Positions 6,936 through 13,566 of a stretch of 14,522 nucleotides of DNA are shown here, in pieces. How positions within the stretch are numbered: position 1 is the stretch's first letter; every line of letters begins with the position of its first letter. The translations under genes were made by a program, and so were the position numbers. The notes beneath the pieces were generated by a model, which had not been told where the DNA came from, made no database searches, and worked only from the letters and a program-made list of their open reading frames with translations. This DNA is from an uncultured bacterium (GTDB taxonomy: Bacteria > Patescibacteriota > Saccharimonadia > Saccharimonadales > Saccharimonadaceae), in the NCBI GenBank assembly GCA_937930585.1, contig CALHCA010000083.1:1-14522 (forward strand). The letters are read 5' to 3'.

Positions 6936-7369
6936 TATTCCTCCTTAAATTCTTTCGAAAATTCATTCCAATTTTGATATAAAAATGCGTTTATTCCAAG
7001 TTTCTTAGCAGCTTCAACATTTCGCCAAGAATCATCAAAAAAATAAATTTCATTTAAACAAGCCTCACTTTTATCAATTGCAATTTCAAAAATCTCTTTT
7101 GAAGGTTTCGAAACACCAACTTCACCCGAGAGTACCAAGAAATCAAAGAGTTCCTCCTGCTCCTCTTTTGAGAAAAGCTGATTAAATTGATATTGTGCGA
7201 CATTAGATAAAACACCAATTTTCGAACCCTTAGCTTTGTTTTTTCGAATAAAATTCAACAAATTTTGATCCTTTTGCCAAACATACTCAAAAAGGTGCTC
7301 CGAAGAAGGCTGGCGAGAAACCAGCACTCCGAAGCAGTCAAAAATCAAAACTTTAGCGTTTAATTTCAT
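6935..7369 (-). CDS. HAD-superfamily hydrolase, compact
   Basis: Predicted phosphatase-like HAD enzyme of 144 residues; substrate unknown. The four motifs are visible in order: motif I FDCFGVLV with nucleophile Asp11, motif II VLSN (Ser55), motif III Lys88 in GVSKPSKEIF, and motif IV FFDDSWRNVEAAKKLG (Asp112, Asp113). The second Asp of the usual DxD pair is Phe13. That is seen in HAD subgroups of the dehalogenase or DxGN/DxFG type, so phosphatase activity is not assured. The protein is short, with a minimal cap. Its start lies inside the end of the upstream gene (17-base overlap), and it overlaps mutM by one base. Confidence 0.8.
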   Translation of the reverse strand: MKLNAKVLIFDCFGVLVSRQPSSEHLFEYVWQKDQNLLNFIRKNKAKGSKIGVLSNVAQYQFNQLFSKEEQEELFDFLVLSGEVGVSKPSKEIFEIAIDKSEACLNEIYFFDDSWRNVEAAKKLGINAFLYQNWNEFSKEFKEE

Positions 7370-7997
7370 TTATTCCAAGATCGCGAACAATTTGCTCATG
7401 TCCAGGAACTTGCGCAATGAACAAATTTTGCAATTGTTTTGTATTTGCAATAAGTGAACCTTTTGAACCCGAGCAAGTTGAAGTCCAGAGGTGTTTTTCA
7501 GTTTTGTCATCTTTTAGCATTGAAAAATCATAAAGATGGCCAGTAGCACAAACGCCAGCTAAATCATCTGCCTCGCCGTTAAAAGGAGTTCCTTTCATCA
7601 TATTCGCTTTATTTAAAGCATTCACAAATTGTGTATAAGATTCAGTATTGTTATCAAGCTTAACCTCTTTAATTACTTCACCAAGATAACCTTTGTAAGT
7701 TGTGAGTTTTCGAAATTTTGGTGAAACCTCAACCGTGTAAGAACGAAAATTCTCTTGTGCAACAATCGGCCCACGAACCACCATTTTAACACTGCGGTTT
7801 TGATCAGCGCTTAACAATTCTTTACTTGAAGGCGAATTATCTTCTTTCGAAGTTTCATTATTCGCCTGTTGGGCTTGATCTGAACCATTTCCACCATTCA
7901 TAAATGCATTAACAATTGTTACAACTGTAATGATTGAAAGAATTGCAATCGCAATAATCAATAAAATTGGTGCAATTCGTATAATTTTTTCTTTCAT
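7353..7997 (-). CDS. Membrane-anchored extracytoplasmic protein, unknown function
   Basis: I do not recognise a family. The 214-residue product has a short basic N-terminus (MKEKIIR), one hydrophobic helix (about residues 8-32) and then a Gly/Gln/Asn/Ser-rich linker (about 34-65). A compact domain of about 145 residues follows and should lie outside the membrane. This domain has two cysteines, in GVCATGHLYDF and STCSGSKGS, which could form a disulfide. The anchor lacks a lipobox. An AAAGG-type site precedes the ATG, 21 bases after rpoD. Its place between the sigma factor and repair genes gives no functional hint. Confidence 0.75.
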   Translation of the reverse strand: MKEKIIRIAPILLIIAIAILSIITVVTIVNAFMNGGNGSDQAQQANNETSKEDNSPSSKELLSADQNRSVKMVVRGPIVAQENFRSYTVEVSPKFRKLTTYKGYLGEVIKEVKLDNNTESYTQFVNALNKANMMKGTPFNGEADDLAGVCATGHLYDFSMLKDDKTEKHLWTSTCSGSKGSLIANTKQLQNLFIAQVPGHEQIVRDLGINEIKR

Positions 7998-8018
7998 CTT
8001 AACCTTTCCCCACCACGT

Positions 8019-9032
8019 TTAGTCCAAATATTCATGAAGCTTTTTCGAATCTTTATGCTTTTTGAGTTTCATTAAAGCTTTAGCTTCAATCTGGCGAATC
8101 CGCTCACGAGTCACTGCGAATTCAAGACCAACTTCTTCAAGCGTATGACTTTTTGTGCCATTTAAACCAAAACGCATTTCAAGAATTTTCCGCTCACGAT
8201 CAGAAAGTGTTGAAAGAATTTCGCGAACTTGTTCTTTCAAAAGCTGAACCGTTGCGGATTCTTCTGGGCTAGCGGTATCTTCATCTTCGATAAAATCACC
8301 AAGTGTTGATTCTTCGCCCTCCTCGCCATCACGACCAATTCCAGCATCTAAAGAAGTAATATCTTGCTTAATTTTTTGAATATATTCAATTTTTTCAACA
8401 TCCATGTCCATTTCTTTAGCGAGTTCTTGGTTGGTTGGCTCGCGGTTTAACTCTTGCGTCAATCGACGAGAAGTTCGCATAAGTTTGTTAATCGTTTCAA
8501 CCATGTGAACAGGAATTCGAATAGTCCGAGCTTGGTCGGCAATTGCACGCGTAATCGCCTGTCGAATCCACCAAGTTGCATAAGTTGAAAATTTGAATCC
8601 TTTACTTGGATCAAATTTATCAACTGCACGAAGAAGCCCCGTGTTTCCCTCTTGGATTAGATCAAGTAGTTCTAGCCCACGACCAGAATATCTTTTAGCA
8701 ATTGAAACAACCAAACGCATATTTGCTTCAGCCATTTTATCTTTTGCGCGCTGATCACCCTGCATTGCCTTTTCAGCAAGTTCAGTTTCTTTTTCGAGCG
8801 AAAGAAGTGGAATCTTACCAATCTCACGAAGATACATTCGAACGCTATCATCTGTTATGTCATCGTTATAAGCGCCATTCAATAAATCTTCTTCACTGAT
8901 ATCTTCTTCATCTTCAACCGCAAGGTCATTTAAATCTGGTTCAAAATCATCAAGTGAAAGAGTTGCATCCACAATGCCGTCTTCATTTAGAATTTCTTCT
9001 GGTAGTTCTTTTTTACTCTTACCTTTTACCAC
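8019..9032 (-). CDS. rpoD: RNA polymerase sigma factor RpoD (housekeeping sigma-70)
   Basis: Primary sigma factor that directs RNA polymerase to -35/-10 promoters; 337 residues. Region 1.1 is reduced to an acidic N-terminus (about 1-58). Region 1.2 begins [17 protein letters not shown]. Region 2 (about 100-165) holds [19 protein letters not shown] and [13 protein letters not shown], which bind and melt the -10. Region 3 spans about 180-230. Region 4 (about 265-330) has the [15 protein letters not shown] segment and [15 protein letters not shown] for the -35. The start is GTG at 9032, after AGGAG with 7-base spacing, overlapping the dnaG stop by 14 bases. The dnaG-rpoD pair is the conserved core of the macromolecular-synthesis operon (rpsU is absent here). 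Confidence 0.97.
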   Translation of the reverse strand: MVKGKSKKELPEEILNEDGIVDATLSLDDFEPDLNDLAVEDEEDISEEDLLNGAYNDDITDDSVRMYLREIGKIPLLSLEKETELAEKAMQGDQRAKDKMAEANMRLVVSIAKRYSGRGLELLDLIQEGNTGLLRAVDKFDPSKGFKFSTYATWWIRQAITRAIADQARTIRIPVHMVETINKLMRTSRRLTQELNREPTNQELAKEMDMDVEKIEYIQKIKQDITSLDAGIGRDGEEGEESTLGDFIEDEDTASPEESATVQLLKEQVREILSTLSDRERKILEMRFGLNGTKSHTLEEVGLEFAVTRERIRQIEAKALMKLKKHKDSKKLHEYLD

Positions 9033-10755
9033 TATTCAGCTCCTTATTTAATTGCATAATTTCCATCAAAATCTTCATTTTTAAATTTTCATCACCTTGA
9101 ATTTCAGCATCTTCGAGTTGCTCTTGAAGATTTACTTTTCGCTCTTGTAAATTTTGGGTTTTAATTTTATGAATCAAACGCTTCATTTCGTCGGTGGCAC
9201 TGCCTTTTATATTTCCGAGTCGTTCGTCAGCCTTCAATAGAAGTATTTTAACATAATCATCGAAGTTTTTCAAGAAATCAAGATTATTTGACTTTAAAAT
9301 TTGTAGAATTTGATTTCGTTGCTTATCGTGCAAAATATCATCTTGCAACTCGCTCAACATTTTGGCAAGCTTTTGTTCTTTAATAGCAAGAGCCAGCAAA
9401 TCATCTTCATAAATATACTCATCAATAAACTTCTCATCAGTTTTTTTAATTTTTATTCGCCTTTTTGGCTTAGCTTGCTTAGGTTTTTCATCAAATTTTC
9501 CAAGTAATGTTGTTTTCGAAATATCAATTCTTTTCGAAATTTGTTCAATATAAAAATCTTTTTCCACAGGGTCATTTAAGTTTTCCACAAGTTTCAGTGC
9601 TATTGTGGAAAACTCCTTTTTCCCTACAGCAGTTGCAATATTTAGCCGTTTTTCATATTGATCAAAAATCCATTCTATTGCCGGTTGTGGTTTTGAAATT
9701 GAATCCTTCCAAAGTTCCAAATCTTTTTGAATTAATTCATCTGGATCTTTAGCTTCACCCGCCGATTGGTCTAAAGTGATAATCGAAAGCTCCACACCAG
9801 CTTGCTGTCCCAATGAGATTGCTCGCTCGGTGGCACTAATTCCAGCCTGATCGCTATCGAAACAGAGGCGAACATCATTCGAAAATCGACTAAGAGCCTT
9901 TAAGTGGTGAACCGTCATTGCCGTACCAGCTGTCGCAACCACATTTTTTATACCAGCTTGATGGCTTGAAATTACATCCATATTTCCTTCAACCACAACC
10001 ACAAAACCAGCTTTTCGAATTTCATTTTTTGCTTGCGAAAGGCCAAAAATGTTTGAGGATTTGTCATAAAGCAAAGTTTGAGGCGTGTTTAAATATTTTG
10101 GCGCATTTGGTTCATCTTTAATAATTCGACCAGTAAAACCAACTGGTGATCCACCCGAATCTTGTAAGGTAATCACCATTCGATTTCGAAAAATATCGCC
10201 ACCAAATCGGTTTAGTAACCCAGCATCACGGATATCACTCATTGCAAAACCTCTTTTTAGCAAAAAATTCGTGAGTATTTTTTGAGTATTTGGAGCAAAA
10301 CCGATTTTGAACTCCTGTACAATTTCTTTCGAAAGTTTGCGATTTTTAAAAACATAATTCAAAGCTTCTTTATTACGAACCAACATATGCTGATAAAAAT
10401 TTGCACTAATTTGCAAAATTTTTCGAAGTCGCTCTTTTTTTTCAGAAATTTCTCTTGAACGCTTTGAATCAAAAGTTTCGATTTCGACGCCAGCTTTTCG
10501 TGCTAAAAATTCCAGGGCTTCGCGAAAAGTCATTCCTTCAACTTCCATAATAAAACCAAAGATATCACCACCCTTACCAGATGAAAAATCATGCCAAATT
10601 TGTTTATCAGGGCTAATTATAAAGCTTGGAGTTCGCTCATTTGTCCAGGGGCTAAGTGCTTTAAAATTACGCCCAGTTCGCTTGAGCTCAAGATATTCGC
10701 CAGCCAAATCTTCAATGCTTATTCTTGCTTTAATTTCATCTCTGGCATCATTCAT
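9019..10755 (-). CDS. dnaG: DNA primase DnaG with non-canonical zinc-binding domain
   Basis: Makes RNA primers at the replication fork; 578 residues. The N-terminal CHC2-type domain (about 1-95) is recognisable ([16 protein letters not shown], then [10 protein letters not shown]), but all four zinc ligands are replaced: Ser35, Thr38, Asp56 and Ser59 stand where E. coli has Cys40, His43, Cys61 and Cys64. The catalytic core is intact: the TOPRIM Glu256 in VVVEGNMD, Asp300 and Asp302 in CFDSDQAG, and KDPDE at about 337-341. The helical C-terminal part (about 430-578) would contact the helicase. The ATG coincides with the predicted transcription start and has no Shine-Dalgarno site, so translation is probably leaderless. 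It is the first gene of the dnaG-to-holA run. Confidence 0.96.
   Translation of the reverse strand: MNDARDEIKARISIEDLAGEYLELKRTGRNFKALSPWTNERTPSFIISPDKQIWHDFSSGKGGDIFGFIMEVEGMTFREALEFLARKAGVEIETFDSKRSREISEKKERLRKILQISANFYQHMLVRNKEALNYVFKNRKLSKEIVQEFKIGFAPNTQKILTNFLLKRGFAMSDIRDAGLLNRFGGDIFRNRMVITLQDSGGSPVGFTGRIIKDEPNAPKYLNTPQTLLYDKSSNIFGLSQAKNEIRKAGFVVVVEGNMDVISSHQAGIKNVVATAGTAMTVHHLKALSRFSNDVRLCFDSDQAGISATERAISLGQQAGVELSIITLDQSAGEAKDPDELIQKDLELWKDSISKPQPAIEWIFDQYEKRLNIATAVGKKEFSTIALKLVENLNDPVEKDFYIEQISKRIDISKTTLLGKFDEKPKQAKPKRRIKIKKTDEKFIDEYIYEDDLLALAIKEQKLAKMLSELQDDILHDKQRNQILQILKSNNLDFLKNFDDYVKILLLKADERLGNIKGSATDEMKRLIHKIKTQNLQERKVNLQEQLEDAEIQGDENLKMKILMEIMQLNKELNSGKR
9560..9612. other. Cluster of three DnaA-box-like 9-mers inside dnaG
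   Basis: TTTTCCACA occurs at 9560-9568 and 9581-9589 on the plus strand and at 9604-9612 on the minus strand. Each differs from the E. coli DnaA box TTATCCACA at one position. The first two are 21 bp apart, two helical turns. They fall in dnaG codons (V-E-N, V-E-K, S-T), so chance is possible; I noticed no other copy in the window. Confidence 0.3.
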
Positions 10756-10761
10756 ATCTAT

Positions 10762-10790
10762 ATTTTAACATAAAAAGCAGCCCTCATCAA
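10762..10790 (-). promoter_or_regulatory. Promoter of the dnaG-rpoD-holA transcription unit, leaderless
   Basis: TTGATG (10785-10790) and TAAAAT (10762-10767) are separated by exactly 17 bases, with an extended TG (TGTTAAAAT). The predicted start is 10755, the A of the dnaG ATG itself. The -35 overlaps the terminator stem and loop of the upstream gene, and the spacer contains the terminator's right arm and T-tract, so the two signals share the same DNA. Confidence 0.7.
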
Positions 10791-10806
10791 TCAAAAAATG
10801 GGCTGC
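10777..10806 (-). terminator. Intrinsic terminator of the 10818-11771 gene
   Basis: A GC-rich 7-bp stem gcagccc (10777-10783) / gggctgc (10800-10806) with a 16-base loop is followed on the minus strand by TTTTTATG. It begins 11 bases after the stop of the upstream gene and is nested within the dnaG promoter. Confidence 0.8.
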
Positions 10807-10817
10807 GTTTCAGAAAA

Positions 10818-11771
10818 TTATTTTGCTTTGTGGTAGTTTTCAAGCTGTTTTGAAGATTCTGTAAGATTTTTTTCGATTTTTTCATATACCGACTTTTGTG
10901 AAGAAGGTGAAGCTTTTTTGCGTCGTACAATTAAATCTTTTACACGAATCAACTGATACGCCATTTCACGGGAATAAACTTCATCAATCGTCGCGTTCAA
11001 GAAAGCGTCATCAAGCGTCGTACTAAGCTTATCGAAAATCACATCAGTTTGTTTTATCGCTTGTGAATTCTTTTTCGAATCTCCACGAGGAACTTCAATC
11101 TTTCTGCTCTTCATAAATTCTTTCAAATCCTGCTCATTCGAACTAAGTGAAGTGTTAATTCCCGCATTTACGGCCGCTAGATCTGAGCTTTTAATCTTAT
11201 TCTGAAAAGATTTTGTAGTCTCCTTTAATTTCGAAATATTATAATAAGCACGAATCACCGCTTGAGCATTATCATCGCCCTTATTGCTAGTTACAATAAT
11301 AAAAATCGAGAAAAATAGCGAAATCAATAATGCCGAAGCACCTAAAATTTTACCTTTAGTCCAAAACGGAGCGGCTTTTTTAGGCGCAATCTTATTGAGA
11401 TATTCAACTGTGTATGGATTTTCAGTTGTAGTATCTTGCGAATAATTTTGATCTGGCATTAAATTTGGAGCAACTTGCGGATTTTGAACAGGTTGATTTG
11501 GCTGAACTGGAAATTGTTGTTGATTTTGGTAATTATTTGGATATTGCGGAAAATTCTGTTGTGCACCAAAATTTTGATTTTGGCCGCCAAATTGTTGCTG
11601 TGGATTTTGGCCATTCGAAAATTGATTGCTTGGGAATTGACCATTTTGAGCAAAATTATTCGAAAAACCACCGTAATTTTGTTGTGGTGGATAAGGATTT
11701 TGAGGATAATTATTTGGTGCACCAAAATTTTGATTTTGGCCGCCCTGATTCCAATCTTCATTCGGTTTCAT
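10818..11771 (-). CDS. Q/N-rich single-pass membrane protein, unknown function
   Basis: I do not recognise a family. From the ATG at 11771 the product is 317 residues. About 1-125 is a low-complexity, presumably cytoplasmic segment rich in Gln, Asn, Pro, Gly and Phe, with repeats of the type GGQNQNFGA. About 140-162 is a hydrophobic helix (ILGASALLISLFFSIFIIV) after basic residues. The remaining 155 residues are charged and probably helical (KLKETTKSFQNKIK, VYEKIEKNLTESSKQL) and should lie outside. The ATG is preferred over the upstream alternative at 11810 because the -10 element lies between them. It is a single-gene unit with its own promoter and terminator. The long disordered arm plus anchor suggests a scaffold or envelope role, but that is speculation. 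Confidence 0.75.
   Translation of the reverse strand: MKPNEDWNQGGQNQNFGAPNNYPQNPYPPQQNYGGFSNNFAQNGQFPSNQFSNGQNPQQQFGGQNQNFGAQQNFPQYPNNYQNQQQFPVQPNQPVQNPQVAPNLMPDQNYSQDTTTENPYTVEYLNKIAPKKAAPFWTKGKILGASALLISLFFSIFIIVTSNKGDDNAQAVIRAYYNISKLKETTKSFQNKIKSSDLAAVNAGINTSLSSNEQDLKEFMKSRKIEVPRGDSKKNSQAIKQTDVIFDKLSTTLDDAFLNATIDEVYSREMAYQLIRVKDLIVRRKKASPSSQKSVYEKIEKNLTESSKQLENYHKAK
11561..11744. repeat. 28-bp perfect direct repeat pair in the Q/N-rich gene
   Basis: The same 28 bases occur at 11561-11588 and 11717-11744, offset by 156 bases (52 codons), encoding GGQNQNFGA in the same frame. Identity at third codon positions points to a recent duplication or gene conversion rather than selection on the protein alone. 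Confidence 0.85.
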
Positions 11772-11781
11772 ATTACTTATG

Positions 11782-11810
11782 ATTATATCACAAAAAAGTT
11801 TTTTTCGCAA
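11782..11810 (-). promoter_or_regulatory. Promoter of the 10818-11771 gene
   Basis: TTGCGA (11805-11810) and TATAAT (11782-11787) lie 17 bases apart with extended TG (TGATATAAT). The predicted start is about 11775, four bases before the ATG at 11771. The -35 abuts the T-tract of the upstream terminator. Confidence 0.7.
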
Positions 11811-11815
11811 AGAAA

Positions 11816-11836
11816 AACCCTGCTTTTAGCAAGGTT
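11816..11836 (-). terminator. Intrinsic terminator of the orn-YjbR-like unit
   Basis: A 9-bp stem (aaccctgct 11816-11824 with agcaaggtt 11828-11836, one G-U pair in RNA) closed by a three-base loop is followed on the minus strand by TTTCTTTG. It lies about 36 bases after the stop at 11872. Confidence 0.85.
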
Positions 11837-11871
11837 ATTTTCTATCTAAAAGAGAAACTGCAGAATATATT

Positions 11872-12297
11872 TTACTCACAAACCAAGTGATAACTTAAGC
11901 GAAACAGATCTCGCAATTCTTCGGCCGAAACTTGTCCTTGGCCAATAATTAAATTCCACTCACGCTCGCTCATCAACTTTGAAGGCACTACACTTTCTTT
12001 TTCACGCAAAATTCGAGCAAGCTGTGCACCTGTTTTCATTTCAACTTTTAAAGGTTTTGAACTATCGTGAATAATTGCAAAAATTGCTTTCGGCTCTTCA
12101 CTTTCTGCAATTTTTGCAAGTATTTTATTGCCAGTTTCACGCTCAAAATCACCAAGCTCACCAGCCATTTTTTCTTGCCAAATTTTTTCTAATTTATCAA
12201 AATTAACTTCAAAAATTTCAAGTTTATTTTCTTCATCTTTTCGAACTTCTGCCGCATCAAAATTCAGCAAAAAATCTCTAATTTCACTCTGATCCAT
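11872..12297 (-). CDS. MmcQ/YjbR-like protein
   Basis: Probable member of the MmcQ/YjbR family, a small alpha/beta fold often annotated DNA-binding but without a settled function; 141 residues. The C-terminal half carries the family pattern: a hydrophobic strand AIFAIIHD, the basic/acidic segment KVEMKTGAQLARILREKE, then VVPSKLMSEREWNLIIG, and the end EELRDLFRLSYHLV, matching the family's W...V and SYxLV signatures. The N-terminal 60 residues are more divergent. The ATG overlaps the orn stop by one base (TAATG), so it should be translationally coupled to orn. The family call comes from remembered motif patterns. Confidence 0.6.
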   Translation of the reverse strand: MDQSEIRDFLLNFDAAEVRKDEENKLEIFEVNFDKLEKIWQEKMAGELGDFERETGNKILAKIAESEEPKAIFAIIHDSSKPLKVEMKTGAQLARILREKESVVPSKLMSEREWNLIIGQGQVSAEELRDLFRLSYHLVCE

Positions 12298-12844
12298 TAC
12301 TTTTTCACCTTTTTTAAATAAAATTTCAACTCTTCAATCGAGCCACGAATATCATCTAGCGCGCGGTGATTTTCAGGCTTAGTAAACACCCGTTTAAATT
12401 TGGCGCTCATCACAACTTTCCACGCTGAAACATCTAGCATTCGATAATGCAACATTTTTTCAAGTTTTTTCCACTCTTCACGAATAAATCGGCGATCTTG
12501 GTGAATTGAATTTCCGCCCAAAAGAATTTTTCACCTTTCGAAAGTTCTTCAGCAAAATTTTCTTCTATAAATTTAATTAGGTCCGCTTCAACTTCTTGTG
12601 AATTTTTTATAGCACGAGAATTTTGTATTTTTAAAGCATCGCGCGTTTCGCTAAAAGTATCCCAAAAATCACCAACCATTCGGCTTTTAAGAATTTCATT
12701 TTCAACTTTTACGGCACTTTCGAAAGTGGCAATTTCATTAAAATCCCAATCTGTTGCAATCGCGGCAACTTCTAAAATTCGGTCTTTTTCAGGCTCAAGG
12801 CCTGTCATTTCTAAATCAATCCAAAGAATTTTTGCGTTTTTCAT
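12297..12844 (-). pseudogene. orn: Oligoribonuclease (orn), interrupted by a one-base frameshift
   Basis: DEDDh 3'-5' exoribonuclease that degrades two-to-five-base RNA ends. The reading frame breaks near 12527-12531. The upstream frame (12844 to about 12532) gives the N-terminal half with IDLEMTGL (first Asp and Glu). The downstream frame (about 12526 to 12297) gives GGNSIHQDRRF (third acidic residue) and NHRALDDIR (His and last Asp). All catalytic residues survive, and no other damage is seen. The break sits in a five-A run on the coding strand. One extra A would read GEKILLGGNSIHQDRR and give a 182-residue protein, close to the 181 of E. coli. A sequencing or assembly indel is the simplest explanation; a true mutation or slippage is possible. 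Without correction the first frame runs on to a stop at 12434 (136 residues). Confidence 0.85.
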
Positions 12845-12851
12845 TATTTAA

Positions 12852-12880
12852 ATTATATCATTTTTTGGAAAGATAAGCAA
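12852..12880 (-). promoter_or_regulatory. Promoter of orn, leaderless
   Basis: TTGCTT (12875-12880) and TATAAT (12852-12857) lie 17 bases apart with extended TG (TGATATAAT). The predicted start is about 12845, one base before the orn ATG. It lies between truB and orn, where I see no convincing terminator, so truB read-through could add to orn expression. Confidence 0.7.
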
Positions 12881-12884
12881 AAAA

Positions 12885-13565
12885 CTAATCTAAAATTCCA
12901 AAATCTTCAAGCTTTTTAGCTTTCGAAATATTGAAATCGGCAATTTTTGTGCGCCGAAGTTGCGAGCAAAACGCACCGCAATCCAAATTTTCACCCAAAT
13001 CTTCCGCCAGCGAACGAATGTAAGTCCCGCTTGAAACGTGCGTGCGAATTTTTAATTTTGGAAAATCATAACTTAAAATTTCGAAATCAAAAATTTCAAC
13101 CGTGCGTTTAGGAATTTCAAAATTCTCGCCCTTTCGCGCCAAATCATAAGCACGCTTACCGTCAATTTTGATTGCACTAAAAGCTGGCGGCGTTTGTTCA
13201 ATTTTACCTAAAAAGTTAGTTTTAATTTCTTTTTCAATCTGTTCAAAAGTTGGGATTTCAAAATTCTCACATTTCGAAATCTCGCCTTCAGGATCGCCCG
13301 TGCTGGAAATTTGCCCAAGTGTAAATTCCGCCTCATAAACTTTATCAAGCTTAGTAAGGCTCATTGCATTTTTAGTTTCCTTACCATAAAGCAAAACTAA
13401 AAGCCCCGTCGCAAAAGGGTCAAGCGTGCCAGTGTGGCCAACTTTAACTTTTTTACCAAATTCATCTTTAAGAACGCGGCGGATTCTAGCGACCACGCCA
13501 AAGCTAGTAATTCCAGCGGGCTTATCAATTAAGATTCGCCCGCTATCGTTTTCAAAAAATACCAT
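12885..13565 (-). CDS. truB: tRNA pseudouridine(55) synthase TruB, short form
   Basis: Converts U55 of the tRNA T-loop to pseudouridine; 226 residues. The core is complete: ILIDKPAGITSF at the start, KVGHTGTLDPFATGLL with catalytic Asp49, YEAEFTLGQISSTGDPEGE, then PPAFSAIKIDGKRAYDLARKGE. SSGTYIRSLAEDLG and CSQLRRTKI near the end match the remaining family blocks. The protein stops soon after this, at KKLEDFGILD, so the C-terminal PUA-like domain of longer TruBs (about 300 residues) is missing. The ATG is one base after the upstream stop, and AGGA at the end of that gene serves as ribosome-binding site, so the two are co-transcribed. Confidence 0.96.
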   Translation of the reverse strand: MVFFENDSGRILIDKPAGITSFGVVARIRRVLKDEFGKKVKVGHTGTLDPFATGLLVLLYGKETKNAMSLTKLDKVYEAEFTLGQISSTGDPEGEISKCENFEIPTFEQIEKEIKTNFLGKIEQTPPAFSAIKIDGKRAYDLARKGENFEIPKRTVEIFDFEILSYDFPKLKIRTHVSSGTYIRSLAEDLGENLDCGAFCSQLRRTKIADFNISKAKKLEDFGILD

Positions 13566-13566
13566 T

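Noticed and set aside
11465..11849. Long plus-strand open frames opposite the Q/N-rich gene
   Set aside because: They mirror low-complexity CAA/AAT/CCA codons of the minus-strand gene, which strips stops from the other strand. No ribosome-binding site or plausible protein composition.
12527..12531. Programmed -1 ribosomal frameshift signal in orn
   Set aside because: The site reads GAA AAA TTC, which is not a good X XXY YYZ heptamer, and I see no stimulatory structure. Five A's are also short for polymerase slippage. An indel error is simpler, so this is kept only as an alternative.
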